A DNA stretch of 64,000 bases from Triplophysa rosa (taxonomy: Eukaryota > Chordata > Actinopteri > Cypriniformes > Nemacheilidae), in assembly GCF_024868665.1 (NCBI RefSeq), contig NC_079899.1, positions 1,231,024 to 1,295,023 of the forward strand, given 5' to 3'. Numbering within the stretch: position 1 is the stretch's first letter; every line of letters starts with the position of its first letter. Below are positions 30,601-34,418 of this stretch, in pieces. The position numbers and the translations under genes are program-made. A model generated the notes under the pieces. The model was not told where the DNA came from, did not search any database, and worked only from the letters and a program-made list of their open reading frames with translations.

Positions 30601-32874
30601 TGATCTGGTTCCCATCTTGGTAACCCATGACCTCCTCTAGGTGGACCTCCACCTTGTGGTACTCCCTTCAGTCTGCACATTCCTCCCATGAGTTCTCCCA
30701 TGCCGGCAAGACCATGTTGGTGTCTCCACTAAACTCCTCCCTACGGTAGGAAGTGGTCTCCGTAGCGTGTTTCCTCAGTGAGGAAATAGCGCTTCCCCAG
30801 TGGCCCTTACAGTGCCGGGCGGCTTCTCGCCGTTAGAGAAACAAGGCCTCCACCTGTGACAGCCGGTGGCAGGGGCTTCCCACCTTTCCAAAGCTCTGGG
30901 ACCCCCTACCTCTTCACTGGATGGTTACAAGTTCACGCTAGCGCTCACGTCTGACATGCCCAGGCCAGTCAGCATCGCTTCGATAGAGATTGTGATGCGG
31001 CACAGCACCGTGGCATTTTCAATAGGAACCCCATCTGTCAGTTCGACACAACGTTGAGAAACCGACAGAAAAGGAACGTCCCGATTACGTATGTAACCTC
31101 CGTTCCCTGTTGGAGGGAACGAGACGTTGTGTCCTTCATGACAATGCTTACCGCCTGCTGCAGCAGTCGAGAGATGCTCTCAGGCTCCTCAGCACAAAAT
31201 GTGAATGAATGCAGCACACCGTCTCCTTTTATACCCGGATGTCCGGGGCAGAGTCCGGCATGCAAATTTGATGCGATCAAAAAGATGAGACCTTCCATAC
31301 CATTATGTAGATACCAAGATGATACCTTTATTACACAATAGAGAATGAAAGTGTGTTGTAATGTGTTGCGTGTGTGACTCAGAGCCACATGAAAGCGTGC
31401 TGTCAGCCGCTGCACGAAGACACGTTCGGAGGGAATCTGAAGGTCGGTCTGGCTCAGATCGCAGCCATGGAGGTCAGCAAAGGCAACCACAGAGACAACA
31501 AAGCAGTTATTCGCTTTCTGCCGTGGCTTTATCATCCTCCTTCTGCTATGCAGCAGGGGTAAGAACACCGCTGCTTTTGTTTCTTACTGAAAATAACTGC
31601 CATTGAGTATTTAAGTATGATACGATGGATAGCCTCTCTCTGGAGTTTGAAAGGATGCTTTTGTTTCCTCAGACCTAAAGAGTTCATTGAGTGTGTATCG
31701 CACATTCGGCAGCTGTCTTGGCTTCTGCTGGGCTCTCTTACCCACAGTGCTTTGCATCAGGGCTCCACCTCCTGTATGCCCATTCCAATGGACGCCGGAT
31801 GTCACATTGCTGATCATCTCATTGTCATCCTCATCGGATTCCCAGAACAATCCAAGGTATAAAAATACCAGCGGCTGAGGCGTTAAGCGTGCAAAAGAAG
31901 GTTGAATAACGCTGATGTTTGTTTCTCTCGTGCTTGTCTGTAGACGTCAGTTCTGCACATGTGCTCGCTCTTTCATGCCTTCATGTTCGCTCAGCTGTGG
32001 ACCATCTACTGTGAGCAGGCCTCAACCATTCCCACCAATCAGAACCAGAATGAGTTTTCTTCTGGCGCCATCCTCACAGGTCTGGAGTTCTGGAGCCGTG
32101 TGACCCCCAGTATCCTTCAGCTGATGGCGCACAACAAAGTGGTGAGAGATTTACTGACGTCTGCACTCACGTGAGATTTACTGCAGTCATTTAAACATTG
32201 AGCAGAATGATGTCAGCCTTCAATACACCTAACAATAGCTCGTATACACTTTCAAAACTACTGTGTTCCTCTCTTTTTTAGATGGTTGAAATGGTGTGTT
32301 TGCATGTCATCAGTCTAATGGAAGCTTTGCAAGAGTGTAACTCAACCATTTTTGTAAAAGTAAGTGTTGTTTCTCAAGTTCTCCAAGTGTGTGCGACTGT
32401 CTTTCCACTTTTTTTAGATACTTCATTCAATCATGTTTATCCTTAAATAATCTTCATTATACTTAATCATCGAATGTAAACTAACATGTATAAGGAAATG
32501 ATTTCACTATTTTGTTCAGCTAATTCCTATGTGGCTGCCAATGATTCAGTCCAATCTGAACGTAAGTGTTTATTCAGCTAGTCTAATCCCAGTTGTGTTT
32601 GACATTAATACTAAGAATAAAACTACAATTATGGAGCGATTATAATCAATGATGTCCACCCGTCTGTCTGTCTGTCTGATGATAGCATCTGTCGGCGGGT
32701 CTTCAACTGCGTCTACAAGCAATTCAAAACCGAGTAAATCATCAGTGTCTACAGAGTCCCGGCTCTTCATCGTTCTCTCTCACTCTGCGCAAGTGGCTTC
32801 AGTGCACTCAGTTTAAAATGGCTCAAGTAGAAATCCAGTCATCTGAAGCAGCTTCTCAGTTCTACCCAATGTGA
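538..32874 (+). CDS. unc79: unc79 (NALCN channel complex subunit), 3' part of gene, 35 coding exons
   Basis: UNC79 is a large helical-repeat cytoplasmic protein that, with UNC80 and a FAM155-type subunit, regulates the neuronal sodium-leak channel NALCN. The exons match my memory of vertebrate UNC79 from about residue 630 ([14 protein letters not shown]) to the C-terminus (SQFYPM, then TGA at 32872). Exons: 538-678, 802-1005, 2076-2303, 2918-3047, 4784-4863, 4933-5081, 5274-5431, 10446-10627, 10709-10910, 12538-12717, 13022-13090, 14245-14534, 14614-14796, 14914-15079, 15159-15308, 15381-16553, 23080-23181, 23329-23445, 23523-23625, 23708-23848, 23927-23965, 24046-24158, 24244-24329, 24555-24728, 24828-24896, 24987-25097, 26100-26204, 26293-26370, 26455-26544, 31383-31558, 31673-31856, 31944-32141, 32282-32359, 32520-32561, 32686-32874. 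They total 5,880 nt and remain in phase throughout. The 5' exons and promoter lie outside the window. UNC80 was considered and does not match. Confidence 0.95.
802..1005 (+). CDS. unc79: unc79 exon 2 of window
   Basis: 68 codons, phase 0 to 0, donor GTGAAA. Starts [11 protein letters not shown], followed by a Ser/Pro/Phe-rich low-complexity stretch ([10 protein letters not shown]), then an acidic patch [11 protein letters not shown] and helix [11 protein letters not shown]. The first two codons GTGAGT resemble a donor site but follow a good AG acceptor at 800-801. Confidence 0.92.
1104..1938. mobile_element. MITE-like element with 14-bp perfect terminal inverted repeats
   Basis: TGTATTAGACCACC at 1104-1117 is the exact reverse complement of GGTGGTCTAATACA at 1925-1938. 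If the ends are read as TTAGACCACC...GGTGGTCTAA, a TA flanks both sides. It lies in the intron between exons 2 and 3. The 150-codon open frame at 1175-1627 has no recognised domain and is probably not a gene. Confidence 0.6.
2076..2303 (+). CDS. unc79: unc79 exon 3 of window
   Basis: 76 codons, phase 0 to 0, acceptor TGCAG and donor GTGAGA. Encodes [14 protein letters not shown], then [18 protein letters not shown] and [20 protein letters not shown], a conserved cysteine-rich block. Confidence 0.94.
2343..2878 (+). mobile_element. LINE 3' fragment (L2/CR1 group), end of reverse transcriptase ORF
   Basis: Reads ATRFVTG-like residues ([16 protein letters not shown]), then [19 protein letters not shown] and [16 protein letters not shown], typical of the C-terminal part of fish non-LTR retrotransposon ORF2. 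It is followed by a 3' untranslated tail ending TTAAATAAAGG. The rest of the element is missing (5' truncation). It lies in the unc79 intron before exon 4. Confidence 0.75.
2918..3047 (+). CDS. unc79: unc79 exon 4 of window
   Basis: 130 nt, phase 0 in and 1 out, acceptor TGCACAG and donor GTATGT. Starts [14 protein letters not shown] and continues as an acidic linker rich in Glu/Asn/Pro. This is a poorly conserved part of the family, so the call rests mainly on phase and splice sites. Confidence 0.82.
3330..3545. repeat. diverged copy of the CAAAGCAGCTTTACA interspersed repeat
   Basis: Contains TTGTTCCAAAGCAGCTTTAC and GCGAGGAACCCAAACTCCAA, related to the repeats at 44731-45300 (TTGTTACAAAGCAGCTGTAC, GCAAGGAACCCAAAACTCTA) and 53514-53933. 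It is intronic, non-coding and older than the other copies. Confidence 0.5.
4015..4221 (-). mobile_element. partial copy of the TGTCA...TGACA solo-LTR-like family
   Basis: Shares GAGAGGGGCGGGGCCAA, the ATAATATG-CTTCTCTCCACAC block and the end CGTGACA with the full copies at 43445-43997 and 57225-57817 (the latter in inverse orientation). The other end is not recognisable. It lies in the intron before exon 5. Confidence 0.55.
4784..4863 (+). CDS. unc79: unc79 exon 5 of window
   Basis: 80 nt, phase 1 in and 0 out, acceptor GACAG and donor GTAACA. Encodes [15 protein letters not shown], matching the helix that follows the acidic linker in UNC79. Confidence 0.88.
4933..5081 (+). CDS. unc79: unc79 exon 6 of window
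   Basis: 149 nt, phase 0 in and 2 out. Encodes [27 protein letters not shown] and [17 protein letters not shown], all highly conserved. The donor GTCAGA is weaker than consensus. Confidence 0.93.
5274..5431 (+). CDS. unc79: unc79 exon 7 of window
   Basis: 158 nt, phase 2 in and 1 out. Encodes [29 protein letters not shown] and [12 protein letters not shown]. The donor GTCGGA is weak. The following intron of about 5 kb contains an hAT MITE and DIRS copy 1. Confidence 0.92.
5589..5781. mobile_element. hAT-type MITE with 8-bp target-site duplication
   Basis: Ends CAGGGGTGTCC and GGACACCCCTG are inverted repeats, and perfect duplications TTTTAGTG flank both sides (5581-5588 and 5782-5789). It is 193 bp, non-coding, and sits in the intron between unc79 exons 7 and 8, just upstream of DIRS copy 1. 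Confidence 0.9.
5850..6035 (+). repeat. DIRS copy 1 left inverted terminal repeat
   Basis: Begins GTTCCCTTTCTGTCGG and contains CCGGATATCCGG, a TATAAAAG box at 6000-6007 and CATTCATTCACCTTTT. It is complementary to 10186-10397. The TATA-like box next to gag suggests a promoter in the repeat. Confidence 0.9.
6349..7230 (+). pseudogene. DIRS copy 1 gag-like remnant
   Basis: Starts ATG-AGG-ATT ([11 protein letters not shown], matching the start in copy 2), continues [10 protein letters not shown] and [11 protein letters not shown], then in another frame [20 protein letters not shown] and [15 protein letters not shown]. The central block that copies 2 and 3 retain (GRTMSTLV region) is deleted, and frames change several times. 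Not functional. Confidence 0.75.
7558..8160 (+). pseudogene. DIRS copy 1 reverse transcriptase remnant
   Basis: [14 protein letters not shown] is followed by a run of nine G that breaks the frame. It then reads [18 protein letters not shown] and [10 protein letters not shown]; the core is deleted, and it resumes as [19 protein letters not shown] and [16 protein letters not shown]. The catalytic box reads YLND, not YLDD. Confidence 0.85.
8340..8580 (+). pseudogene. DIRS copy 1 RNase H segment
   Basis: Encodes [34 protein letters not shown] and [18 protein letters not shown], the DIRS RNase H fold with the typical ELLAV and SDST motifs. It overlaps the start of a longer open frame in another phase. 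Confidence 0.8.
8840..9437 (+). pseudogene. DIRS copy 1 tyrosine recombinase (motif residues intact)
   Basis: Within an open frame at 8322-9437, the C-terminal about 200 residues read [19 protein letters not shown] (first catalytic Arg), [15 protein letters not shown] (His-x-x-Arg) and [17 protein letters not shown] (Tyr). The catalytic R...HxxR...Y set is preserved here, unlike in copies 2 and 3. The upstream N-terminal part is in other frames, so the protein is probably not made intact. Confidence 0.85.
10034..10122 (+). repeat. DIRS copy 1 internal complementary region
   Basis: Contains the reverse complement of the element's left end (CGACAGAAAGGGAAC-like) joined directly to that of its right end (TTGGTTACGGATGTAACC). 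It is bounded by GACACAACG and CGTTGTGTC. In DIRS biology this region templates the junction of a circular intermediate. Confidence 0.85.
10186..10397 (+). repeat. DIRS copy 1 right inverted terminal repeat
   Basis: Inverse of 5850-6035 (AAAGGTGAATGAATGCAG, TATACCCGGATATCCGG, CTATCAGCTCGACACAACG) with an extra tip: CGTTCCCTCTATCAGGGAAC, then TTACATCCGTAACCAAGACG and a final TT. The left repeat lacks this tip. Confidence 0.88.
10446..10627 (+). CDS. unc79: unc79 exon 8 of window
   Basis: 182 nt, phase 1 in and 0 out, acceptor TTTCAG and donor GTGAGT. Encodes [28 protein letters not shown] and [19 protein letters not shown], near-identical to other vertebrate UNC79. It begins 48 bases after the end of DIRS copy 1. 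Confidence 0.95.
10709..10910 (+). CDS. unc79: unc79 exon 9 of window
   Basis: 202 nt, phase 0 in and 1 out, acceptor CTTCAG and donor GTGAGT. Encodes [35 protein letters not shown] and [11 protein letters not shown]. Confidence 0.95.
11128..11179. repeat. TG dinucleotide microsatellite
   Basis: (TG)n with TCTC and AGTG interruptions in the intron before unc79 exon 10. A second TG run follows at about 12128-12151, so the two appear to be halves of one repeat split by the element between them. Confidence 0.85.
11180..12122. mobile_element. candidate solo LTR inserted in a TG repeat
   Basis: A 943-bp segment starting TGAAGAAG and ending ATTACA. It contains a TATA-like CCTTTATAAGC near 11795 and AATAAAACCC near 12015, the layout of an LTR. 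Flanks are GTGTG on the left and GTGTC on the right, four of five bases matching, with TG repeat on both sides. No coding sequence. Boundaries are tentative. Confidence 0.4.
12152..12430. repeat. dispersed fish repeat adjoining a TG microsatellite
   Basis: Contains TATCCCGGCGGGGACCTAAA, CATGGGGACTCGTGTCACTG and GGTTTAGGGGTTGGTTAGGG, a sequence type I recognise as scattered through fish introns. Non-coding. Confidence 0.5.
12538..12717 (+). CDS. unc79: unc79 exon 10 of window
   Basis: 180 nt, phase 1 to 1, acceptor ATAAG and donor GTGAGT. Encodes [18 protein letters not shown], then a strongly basic run [17 protein letters not shown] and LSLPETL. The exon completes an ACC codon with the last base of exon 9. 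Confidence 0.94.
13022..13090 (+). CDS. unc79: unc79 exon 11, symmetric 69-nt candidate cassette
   Basis: 69 nt, phase 1 to 1, acceptor TTTAG and donor GTAAAA. Encodes [20 protein letters not shown]. Skipping it would keep the frame and join exon 10 directly to the GESTSPED segment of exon 12, so it may be alternatively spliced. The intron after it contains the 976-bp ACTC array. Confidence 0.85.
13229..14204 (+). repeat. perfect (ACTC)244 tetranucleotide array
   Basis: 976 bp of uninterrupted ACTC repeats in the unc79 intron between exons 11 and 12, flanked by degenerate CTCTCACTC sequence upstream and CCACTAACT units downstream. No stop occurs in any + frame, so it produces an artefactual Thr-His-Ser-Leu open frame. 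Its length may be affected by assembly. Confidence 0.98.
14207..14229 (+). promoter_or_regulatory. unc79: three tandem CTAAC branch-point motifs before unc79 exon 12
   Basis: CTAAC occurs at 14207-14211, 14216-14220 and 14225-14229 with 9-bp spacing. Their candidate branch adenosines (14210, 14219, 14228) are 35, 26 and 17 bases from the exon at 14245, within normal branch-point distance. Confidence 0.55.
14245..14534 (+). CDS. unc79: unc79 exon 12 of window
   Basis: 290 nt, phase 1 in and 0 out, acceptor GTGCAG and donor GTGAGA. Encodes [59 protein letters not shown] and [11 protein letters not shown]. It lies 40 bases after the tetranucleotide array. Confidence 0.95.
14614..14796 (+). CDS. 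unc79: unc79 exon 13 of window
   Basis: 61 codons, phase 0 to 0, donor GTACGT. Encodes [40 protein letters not shown] and LLVILYK. Confidence 0.95.
14914..15079 (+). CDS. unc79: unc79 exon 14 of window
   Basis: 166 nt, phase 0 in and 1 out, acceptor TTCAG and donor GTACAC. Encodes [30 protein letters not shown] and [19 protein letters not shown]. Confidence 0.95.
15159..15308 (+). CDS. unc79: unc79 exon 15, symmetric 150-nt candidate cassette
   Basis: 150 nt, phase 1 to 1, acceptor TTTAG and donor GTGAGT. Encodes [32 protein letters not shown] and [14 protein letters not shown]. The UNC79 form I remember goes from SEKEKG straight to the exon 16 sequence IELAEY, so this exon is probably alternatively included. 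Confidence 0.85.
15381..16553 (+). CDS. unc79: unc79 exon 16, large exon encoding the disordered central region
   Basis: 1,173 nt, phase 1 to 1, acceptor TTTGCAG and donor GTGAGT. Begins [18 protein letters not shown], then [33 protein letters not shown] and [19 protein letters not shown]. The later part is rich in Ser, Asp, Glu and Pro with a basic end ([19 protein letters not shown]). Most of it looks intrinsically disordered; the conserved [19 protein letters not shown] motif is typical of UNC79. Confidence 0.95.
16820..16990. repeat. degenerate dispersed repeat with tRNA-like box
   Basis: TGCCTCACAGCAAGAAGGTC, GGATCGAGCCCCAGC and TTCTGTGTAAAGTGTGCATG resemble a very common fish repeat. 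It lies in the large intron after exon 16 and has no coding content. Confidence 0.4.
17094..17264 (-). repeat. DIRS copy 2 right inverted terminal repeat, internally deleted
   Basis: Starts AACGTCTTGGTTACGG and ends CATTCATTCACCTTTGG. Compared with the other repeats, the stretch after AATTTGCATG carrying the CCGG palindrome and the TATA-like box is missing (about 45 bases). Confidence 0.85.
17330..17418 (-). repeat. DIRS copy 2 internal complementary region
   Basis: GACACAACGTCTCGTTCC through ATCCGTAACCAAGACGTTCC and CTTTCTGTCGGTCTCTCGAC to CGTTGTGTC. Here the right tip (CCAAGACGTT) and left tip (GTTCCCTTTC) are fused, sharing a single GTT. Confidence 0.88.
18110..18690 (-). pseudogene. DIRS copy 2 tyrosine recombinase remnant
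   Basis: Minus-strand pieces [33 protein letters not shown] and [20 protein letters not shown] in different frames. The segment that should carry the His-x-x-Arg motif is rearranged, so the recombinase is inactive. Confidence 0.8.
19600..19830 (-). pseudogene. DIRS copy 2 RNase H segment
   Basis: Reads [34 protein letters not shown] and [14 protein letters not shown] on the minus strand, matching the RNase H of copy 1. Confidence 0.8.
19990..20640 (-). pseudogene. DIRS copy 2 reverse transcriptase remnant
   Basis: Reads [37 protein letters not shown] and VRVLNYL, a core region missing from copy 1. The sequence then jumps to [17 protein letters not shown], so the catalytic YLDD box is deleted. 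Confidence 0.82.
20700..21965 (-). pseudogene. DIRS copy 2 gag-like remnant
   Basis: Starts [20 protein letters not shown] at 21965, with [20 protein letters not shown], then pieces including [19 protein letters not shown] and [20 protein letters not shown] on the minus strand. It is more complete than in copy 1 but still frameshifted. Confidence 0.75.
22397..22584 (-). repeat. DIRS copy 2 left inverted terminal repeat
   Basis: AAAGGTGAATGAATGAGCAC to TCGACACAACGTCGAGAGAC and GACAGAAAGGGAAC. It includes the CCGGACATCCGG palindrome and a TATACCC box, and is complementary to 17094-17264 outside that repeat's deletion. Confidence 0.88.
22585..22830 (-). mobile_element. second short DIRS fragment abutting copy 2
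   Basis: Begins near GTTCCCTGATGGAGGGAAC (a DIRS right-tip motif). It then matches the region upstream of the recombinase in copy 2 (about 18835-19035), sharing GGCTACATACA, GGGGAGAGGTTACTC and GCCAGGACAAGAAGAG-type sequence. It is not part of a normal copy at this place, so it records a separate or rearranged insertion. Confidence 0.65.
23080..23181 (+). CDS. unc79: unc79 exon 17 of window
   Basis: 102 nt, phase 1 to 1, acceptor GTACAG and donor GTAAAC. Encodes [20 protein letters not shown] and TSHRSSVS. The donor was chosen because it is the only nearby GT giving the phase required by exon 18. The open frame otherwise continues to a stop at 23277-23279. Confidence 0.8.
23329..23445 (+). 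CDS. unc79: unc79 exon 18 of window
   Basis: 117 nt, phase 1 to 1, acceptor GACAG and donor GTCAGT. Encodes [13 protein letters not shown], then [19 protein letters not shown] and TWDT, a recognisable conserved UNC79 segment. Confidence 0.88.
23523..23625 (+). CDS. unc79: unc79 exon 19, followed by a GC-AG intron
   Basis: 103 nt, phase 1 in and 2 out. Encodes [19 protein letters not shown] and a short acidic tail ending MTD. The only donor that preserves the DRCRDCG junction is GCGAGT at 23626, a GC-AG intron. The nearest GT at 23630 would put the next exon out of frame with an early stop. Confidence 0.87.
23708..23848 (+). CDS. unc79: unc79 exon 20 of window
   Basis: 141 nt, phase 2 to 2, donor GTACAC. 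Encodes [38 protein letters not shown] and IMQSVG, part of the C-terminal helical-repeat region. Confidence 0.95.
23927..23965 (+). CDS. unc79: unc79 exon 21, 39-nt small exon
   Basis: 39 nt, phase 2 to 2, acceptor TATAG and donor GTAAAG. Encodes [12 protein letters not shown], matching the short linker between MQSVGR and SMLIPGN in UNC79. Confidence 0.92.
24046..24158 (+). CDS. unc79: unc79 exon 22 of window
   Basis: 113 nt, phase 2 in and 1 out. Encodes [19 protein letters not shown] and [18 protein letters not shown]. The donor is GTCTGA, weaker than consensus. Confidence 0.94.
24244..24329 (+). CDS. unc79: unc79 exon 23 of window
   Basis: 86 nt, phase 1 in and 0 out, acceptor TTTAG and donor GTACGG. 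Encodes [20 protein letters not shown] and AALNQLLE. Confidence 0.95.
24555..24728 (+). CDS. unc79: unc79 exon 24 of window
   Basis: 58 codons, phase 0 to 0, acceptor TGTAG and donor GTGATA. Encodes [39 protein letters not shown] and [19 protein letters not shown]. Confidence 0.95.
24828..24896 (+). CDS. unc79: unc79 exon 25 of window
   Basis: 23 codons, phase 0 to 0, acceptor TAAAG and donor GTAAGA. Encodes [20 protein letters not shown] and ATR, almost identical to mammalian UNC79. Confidence 0.95.
24987..25097 (+). CDS. unc79: unc79 exon 26 of window
   Basis: 37 codons, phase 0 to 0, acceptor GACAG and donor GTGTGA. Encodes [19 protein letters not shown] and [15 protein letters not shown], a hydrophobic helical pair. 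Confidence 0.95.
26100..26204 (+). CDS. unc79: unc79 exon 27 of window
   Basis: 35 codons, phase 0 to 0, acceptor TGCAG and donor GTGCTG. Encodes [20 protein letters not shown] and [10 protein letters not shown]. Confidence 0.95.
26293..26370 (+). CDS. unc79: unc79 exon 28 of window
   Basis: 26 codons, phase 0 to 0, acceptor ATCAG and donor GTGAGA. Encodes [20 protein letters not shown] and IAALPG. A second AG (TACAG) lies 12 bases into the exon and could be used as a NAGNAG-like alternative, but homology favours the first. Confidence 0.92.
26455..26544 (+). CDS. unc79: unc79 exon 29 of window
   Basis: 30 codons, phase 0 to 0, acceptor TTTCAG and donor GTATTC. Encodes [20 protein letters not shown] and [10 protein letters not shown]. 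The following intron carries DIRS copy 3. Confidence 0.95.
26621..26802 (+). repeat. DIRS copy 3 left inverted terminal repeat
   Basis: GTTCCCTTTCTGTCGGTCTC to CATTTACCTTTTG with CCGGATGTCCGG. The TATA-like box is mutated to GTATGAAAGG, unlike TATAAAAGGG in copy 1. Confidence 0.88.
26968..27800 (+). pseudogene. DIRS copy 3 gag-like remnant
   Basis: Retains the middle block absent from copy 1: [40 protein letters not shown] and [14 protein letters not shown]. The N-terminal gag start is lost, and the downstream basic region changes frame. Confidence 0.75.
27815..28830 (+). pseudogene. DIRS copy 3 reverse transcriptase and RNase H remnant
   Basis: RT pieces: [19 protein letters not shown] (YLDD kept, but the following WLIWA-type residues deleted) and LHRAEH-type frames around 28200. 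RNase [38 protein letters not shown] and [13 protein letters not shown]. The start of RT is deleted, and a duplicated ACCATGGCGTATAT occurs near 28776-28804. Confidence 0.8.
29640..30330 (+). pseudogene. DIRS copy 3 tyrosine recombinase remnant
   Basis: [20 protein letters not shown] (first Arg kept), [34 protein letters not shown] and [20 protein letters not shown] (Tyr kept). A one-base loss relative to copy 1 at about 30174 destroys the His-x-x-Arg motif. Confidence 0.83.
31045..31133 (+). repeat. DIRS copy 3 internal complementary region
   Basis: GACACAACGTTGAGAAACCG through GACAGAAAAGGAACGTCCCG and TTACGTATGTAACC to GAGACGTTGTGTC. Same arrangement as in the other copies. Confidence 0.83.
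31196..31269 (+). repeat. DIRS copy 3 right inverted terminal repeat, truncated
   Basis: AAAATGTGAATGAATGCAGC to GTCCGGCATGCAAATTT. The outer about 130 bases present in copy 1 are missing, replaced by unrelated sequence that leads into unc79 exon 30. Confidence 0.8.
31383..31558 (+). CDS. unc79: unc79 exon 30 of window
   Basis: 176 nt, phase 0 in and 2 out, acceptor CTCAG and donor GTAAGA. Encodes [40 protein letters not shown] and [14 protein letters not shown]. It begins about 110 bases after the truncated end of DIRS copy 3. Confidence 0.95.
31673..31856 (+). CDS. unc79: unc79 exon 31 of window
   Basis: 184 nt, phase 2 in and 0 out, acceptor CTCAG and donor GTATAA. Encodes [40 protein letters not shown] and IGFPEQSK. 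Confidence 0.95.
31944..32141 (+). CDS. unc79: unc79 exon 32 of window
   Basis: 66 codons, phase 0 to 0, acceptor TGTAG and donor GTGAGA. Encodes [38 protein letters not shown] and [15 protein letters not shown]. Confidence 0.95.
32282..32359 (+). CDS. unc79: unc79 exon 33 of window
   Basis: 26 codons, phase 0 to 0, acceptor TTTAG and donor GTAAGT. Encodes [20 protein letters not shown] and STIFVK. Confidence 0.95.
32520..32561 (+). CDS. unc79: unc79 exon 34, 42-nt small exon
   Basis: 14 codons [14 protein letters not shown], phase 0 to 0, acceptor TTCAG and donor GTAAGT. It matches the family exactly at this position despite its size. Confidence 0.94.
32686..32874 (+). CDS. unc79: unc79 terminal coding exon with stop
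   Basis: 63 codons including TGA at 32872-32874, acceptor GATAG. Encodes [39 protein letters not shown] and the conserved C-terminus [15 protein letters not shown]. The final residue is Met where I recall Leu in mammals. Confidence 0.95.
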   Translation, partial: HLSAGLQLRLQAIQNRVNHQCLQSPGSSSFSLTLRKWLQCTQFKMAQVEIQSSEAASQFYPM

Positions 32875-33106
32875 ACTTTACTGTAACAAACTGTGACTGT
32901 CTGAATCTGCTGGAGATCTGTTATATATTGATTCCCATCATCACTCTTGTATTGTTCTTATAAAGCTTACTTACAGTTTAAAGCTGACAGACTCTATAAT
33001 GACATATACAGTATATGGAAATAATATTTTGGTTATTGATCATGAATGAATGAGCGTGATGAAGCAGAAACAGATTGAAGTGTGCTGGATGTGCATATCA
33101 AACACA

Positions 33107-33112
33107 ATTAAA
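33107..33112 (+). promoter_or_regulatory. unc79: possible poly(A) signal of unc79 (ATTAAA)
   Basis: ATTAAA occurs 233 bases after the unc79 stop. No AATAAA is seen between the stop and about 33620. Only a transcript end would confirm its use; further AATAAA-like motifs lie in the AT-rich stretch near 33640. Confidence 0.3.
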
Positions 33113-33289
33113 CAAATATACTATAGACATTTTTTTAGCTTTCTGTTTAATATTTATGTGAATTTTTAAACATGTTTGTTCTGTCTATTTGTATTGCTTG
33201 TTGCAATGCTTAAAACTGGTTTCAACAGACATCAGCTGTATATCCTAACCATACACAATGCATTTAAAATATACTGCTTCCTTTCTATC

Positions 33290-33610
33290 ACCACTGGGGC
33301 CCGTTTCAATAAGGAGGTTCAAACAACACCGAGTTAAAATGTTAACTCTGAGTTGATTAAAACCGAGATGTGAAAATTTGAGTTTTTGGTTTCAGAACAG
33401 CTGATTTGAGTTAGTTCTATCAACTCTGGGTAGACTTACCTTGAGTTAAGTGAGTGCACCACAACTATAAAAAGCCATCATCAATGGAGCTCCCATATTA
33501 CCATTCACCATGGCAACAGCACCAAAAAAGCAACATGGTGGCAGAAAGTGCTTGAGAGTGAGGCATACTTTCCGCTCTGCATACAGCGGATTTACTAATG
33601 TGCTGAAAAT
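33290..33610. repeat. possible Harbinger-type repeat end and conserved flank
   Basis: GGGCCCGTTTCAATAAGGAG followed by GTTCAAACAACACCGAGTT and TATAAAAAGCC resembles the termini of fish Harbinger/ISL2EU elements. The opposite end was not found. No coding sequence. Confidence 0.35.
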
Positions 33611-33739
33611 GACATACGTTTAAATTAATAAATAGATAAATGTACCAATAAACAAATAAATGAATCAGTAAATGAATGAAACAACAGACAAATGAAAAAT
33701 TCTCATGTTCTCACTCCTCATGAGTGCTCTAGTGAAGAG

Positions 33740-33850
33740 TGTGAGATGTCATGGTGTATAGGACACTTGTTAGTGTGTCAGACTCTCGTGTCAGTTTCAG
33801 AGTGATCAGCGGTTCGAACCCTGCATGCTCTGAGCAGATTCGAGTTGGAA
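33740..33850 (+). repeat. possible tRNA-derived SINE head
   Basis: TAGTGTGTCAGACTCTCGTG then GGTTCGAACCC (box B-like) about 60 bases from the segment start. It does not fold as a clear tRNA, and no SINE tail was identified. Confidence 0.25.
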
Positions 33851-34418
33851 TGGCTGCATGTCTAAATTAATTGTTTATGACCTTTATTGCTTCATTTATC
33901 CATGTATGTCTGTATTTATTAATTTCTTTATTCATGCACTTTATTTATACACGTTATCAAGTCATTTCTCATCCTCCATAGAAAACTACCATTTAAGAAT
34001 CTGCCCTGATGTAATACACGGCCACGATGGCTGATGTTATTGATGTAAGGATGGATGAGATATATTTTGATATATCTAATTCACTGTAAAGAAAAATGGT
34101 ACACTTTTATGCGCAGGGAAATGACAAAATTCCACTCGGGTCCTAAATTCCTCTCCTGAAATCAAAGTACATCCCTATGAATGAATGCAGCCTCTGCACA
34201 TACAGAATCCTCTATAAAAGTACACGACATATAAGTCACTGAGATGGTCTCTGTGTGATCAAAATGCGAGCCATGAATGACTGTATTAATGAATGAGGTA
34301 CAACACTTGTGCTTTAAAAGGGGGGAGGAGATGGAAAGAAACTCTGGGTTTACCAAAGAAAACCTGCTCCTGACCAGGGGTGCGTTTCCCAAAAGCATCG
34401 TTAGCCAAGTATGGTTGC

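Larger units (their letters stand above)
26621..31269 (+). mobile_element. DIRS-type retrotransposon copy 3 (sense), right end truncated
   Basis: Same architecture as copy 1, in the unc79 intron between exons 29 and 30. It starts GTTCCCTTTC, and its sequence stops matching the family after GCATGCAAATTT at 31269, so most of the right terminal repeat is missing. Domains: gag 26968-27800, RT 27815-28300, RNase H 28580-28830, recombinase 29640-30330. Confidence 0.9.

Noticed and set aside
538..32874. Identity as unc80 rather than unc79
   Set aside because: The exon sequences match the UNC79 order and C-terminus I recall and show none of the UNC80 motifs.
33757..33830. Possible tRNA gene
   Set aside because: Only a box B-like GGTTCGAACCC is convincing; the arms do not pair as a tRNA.
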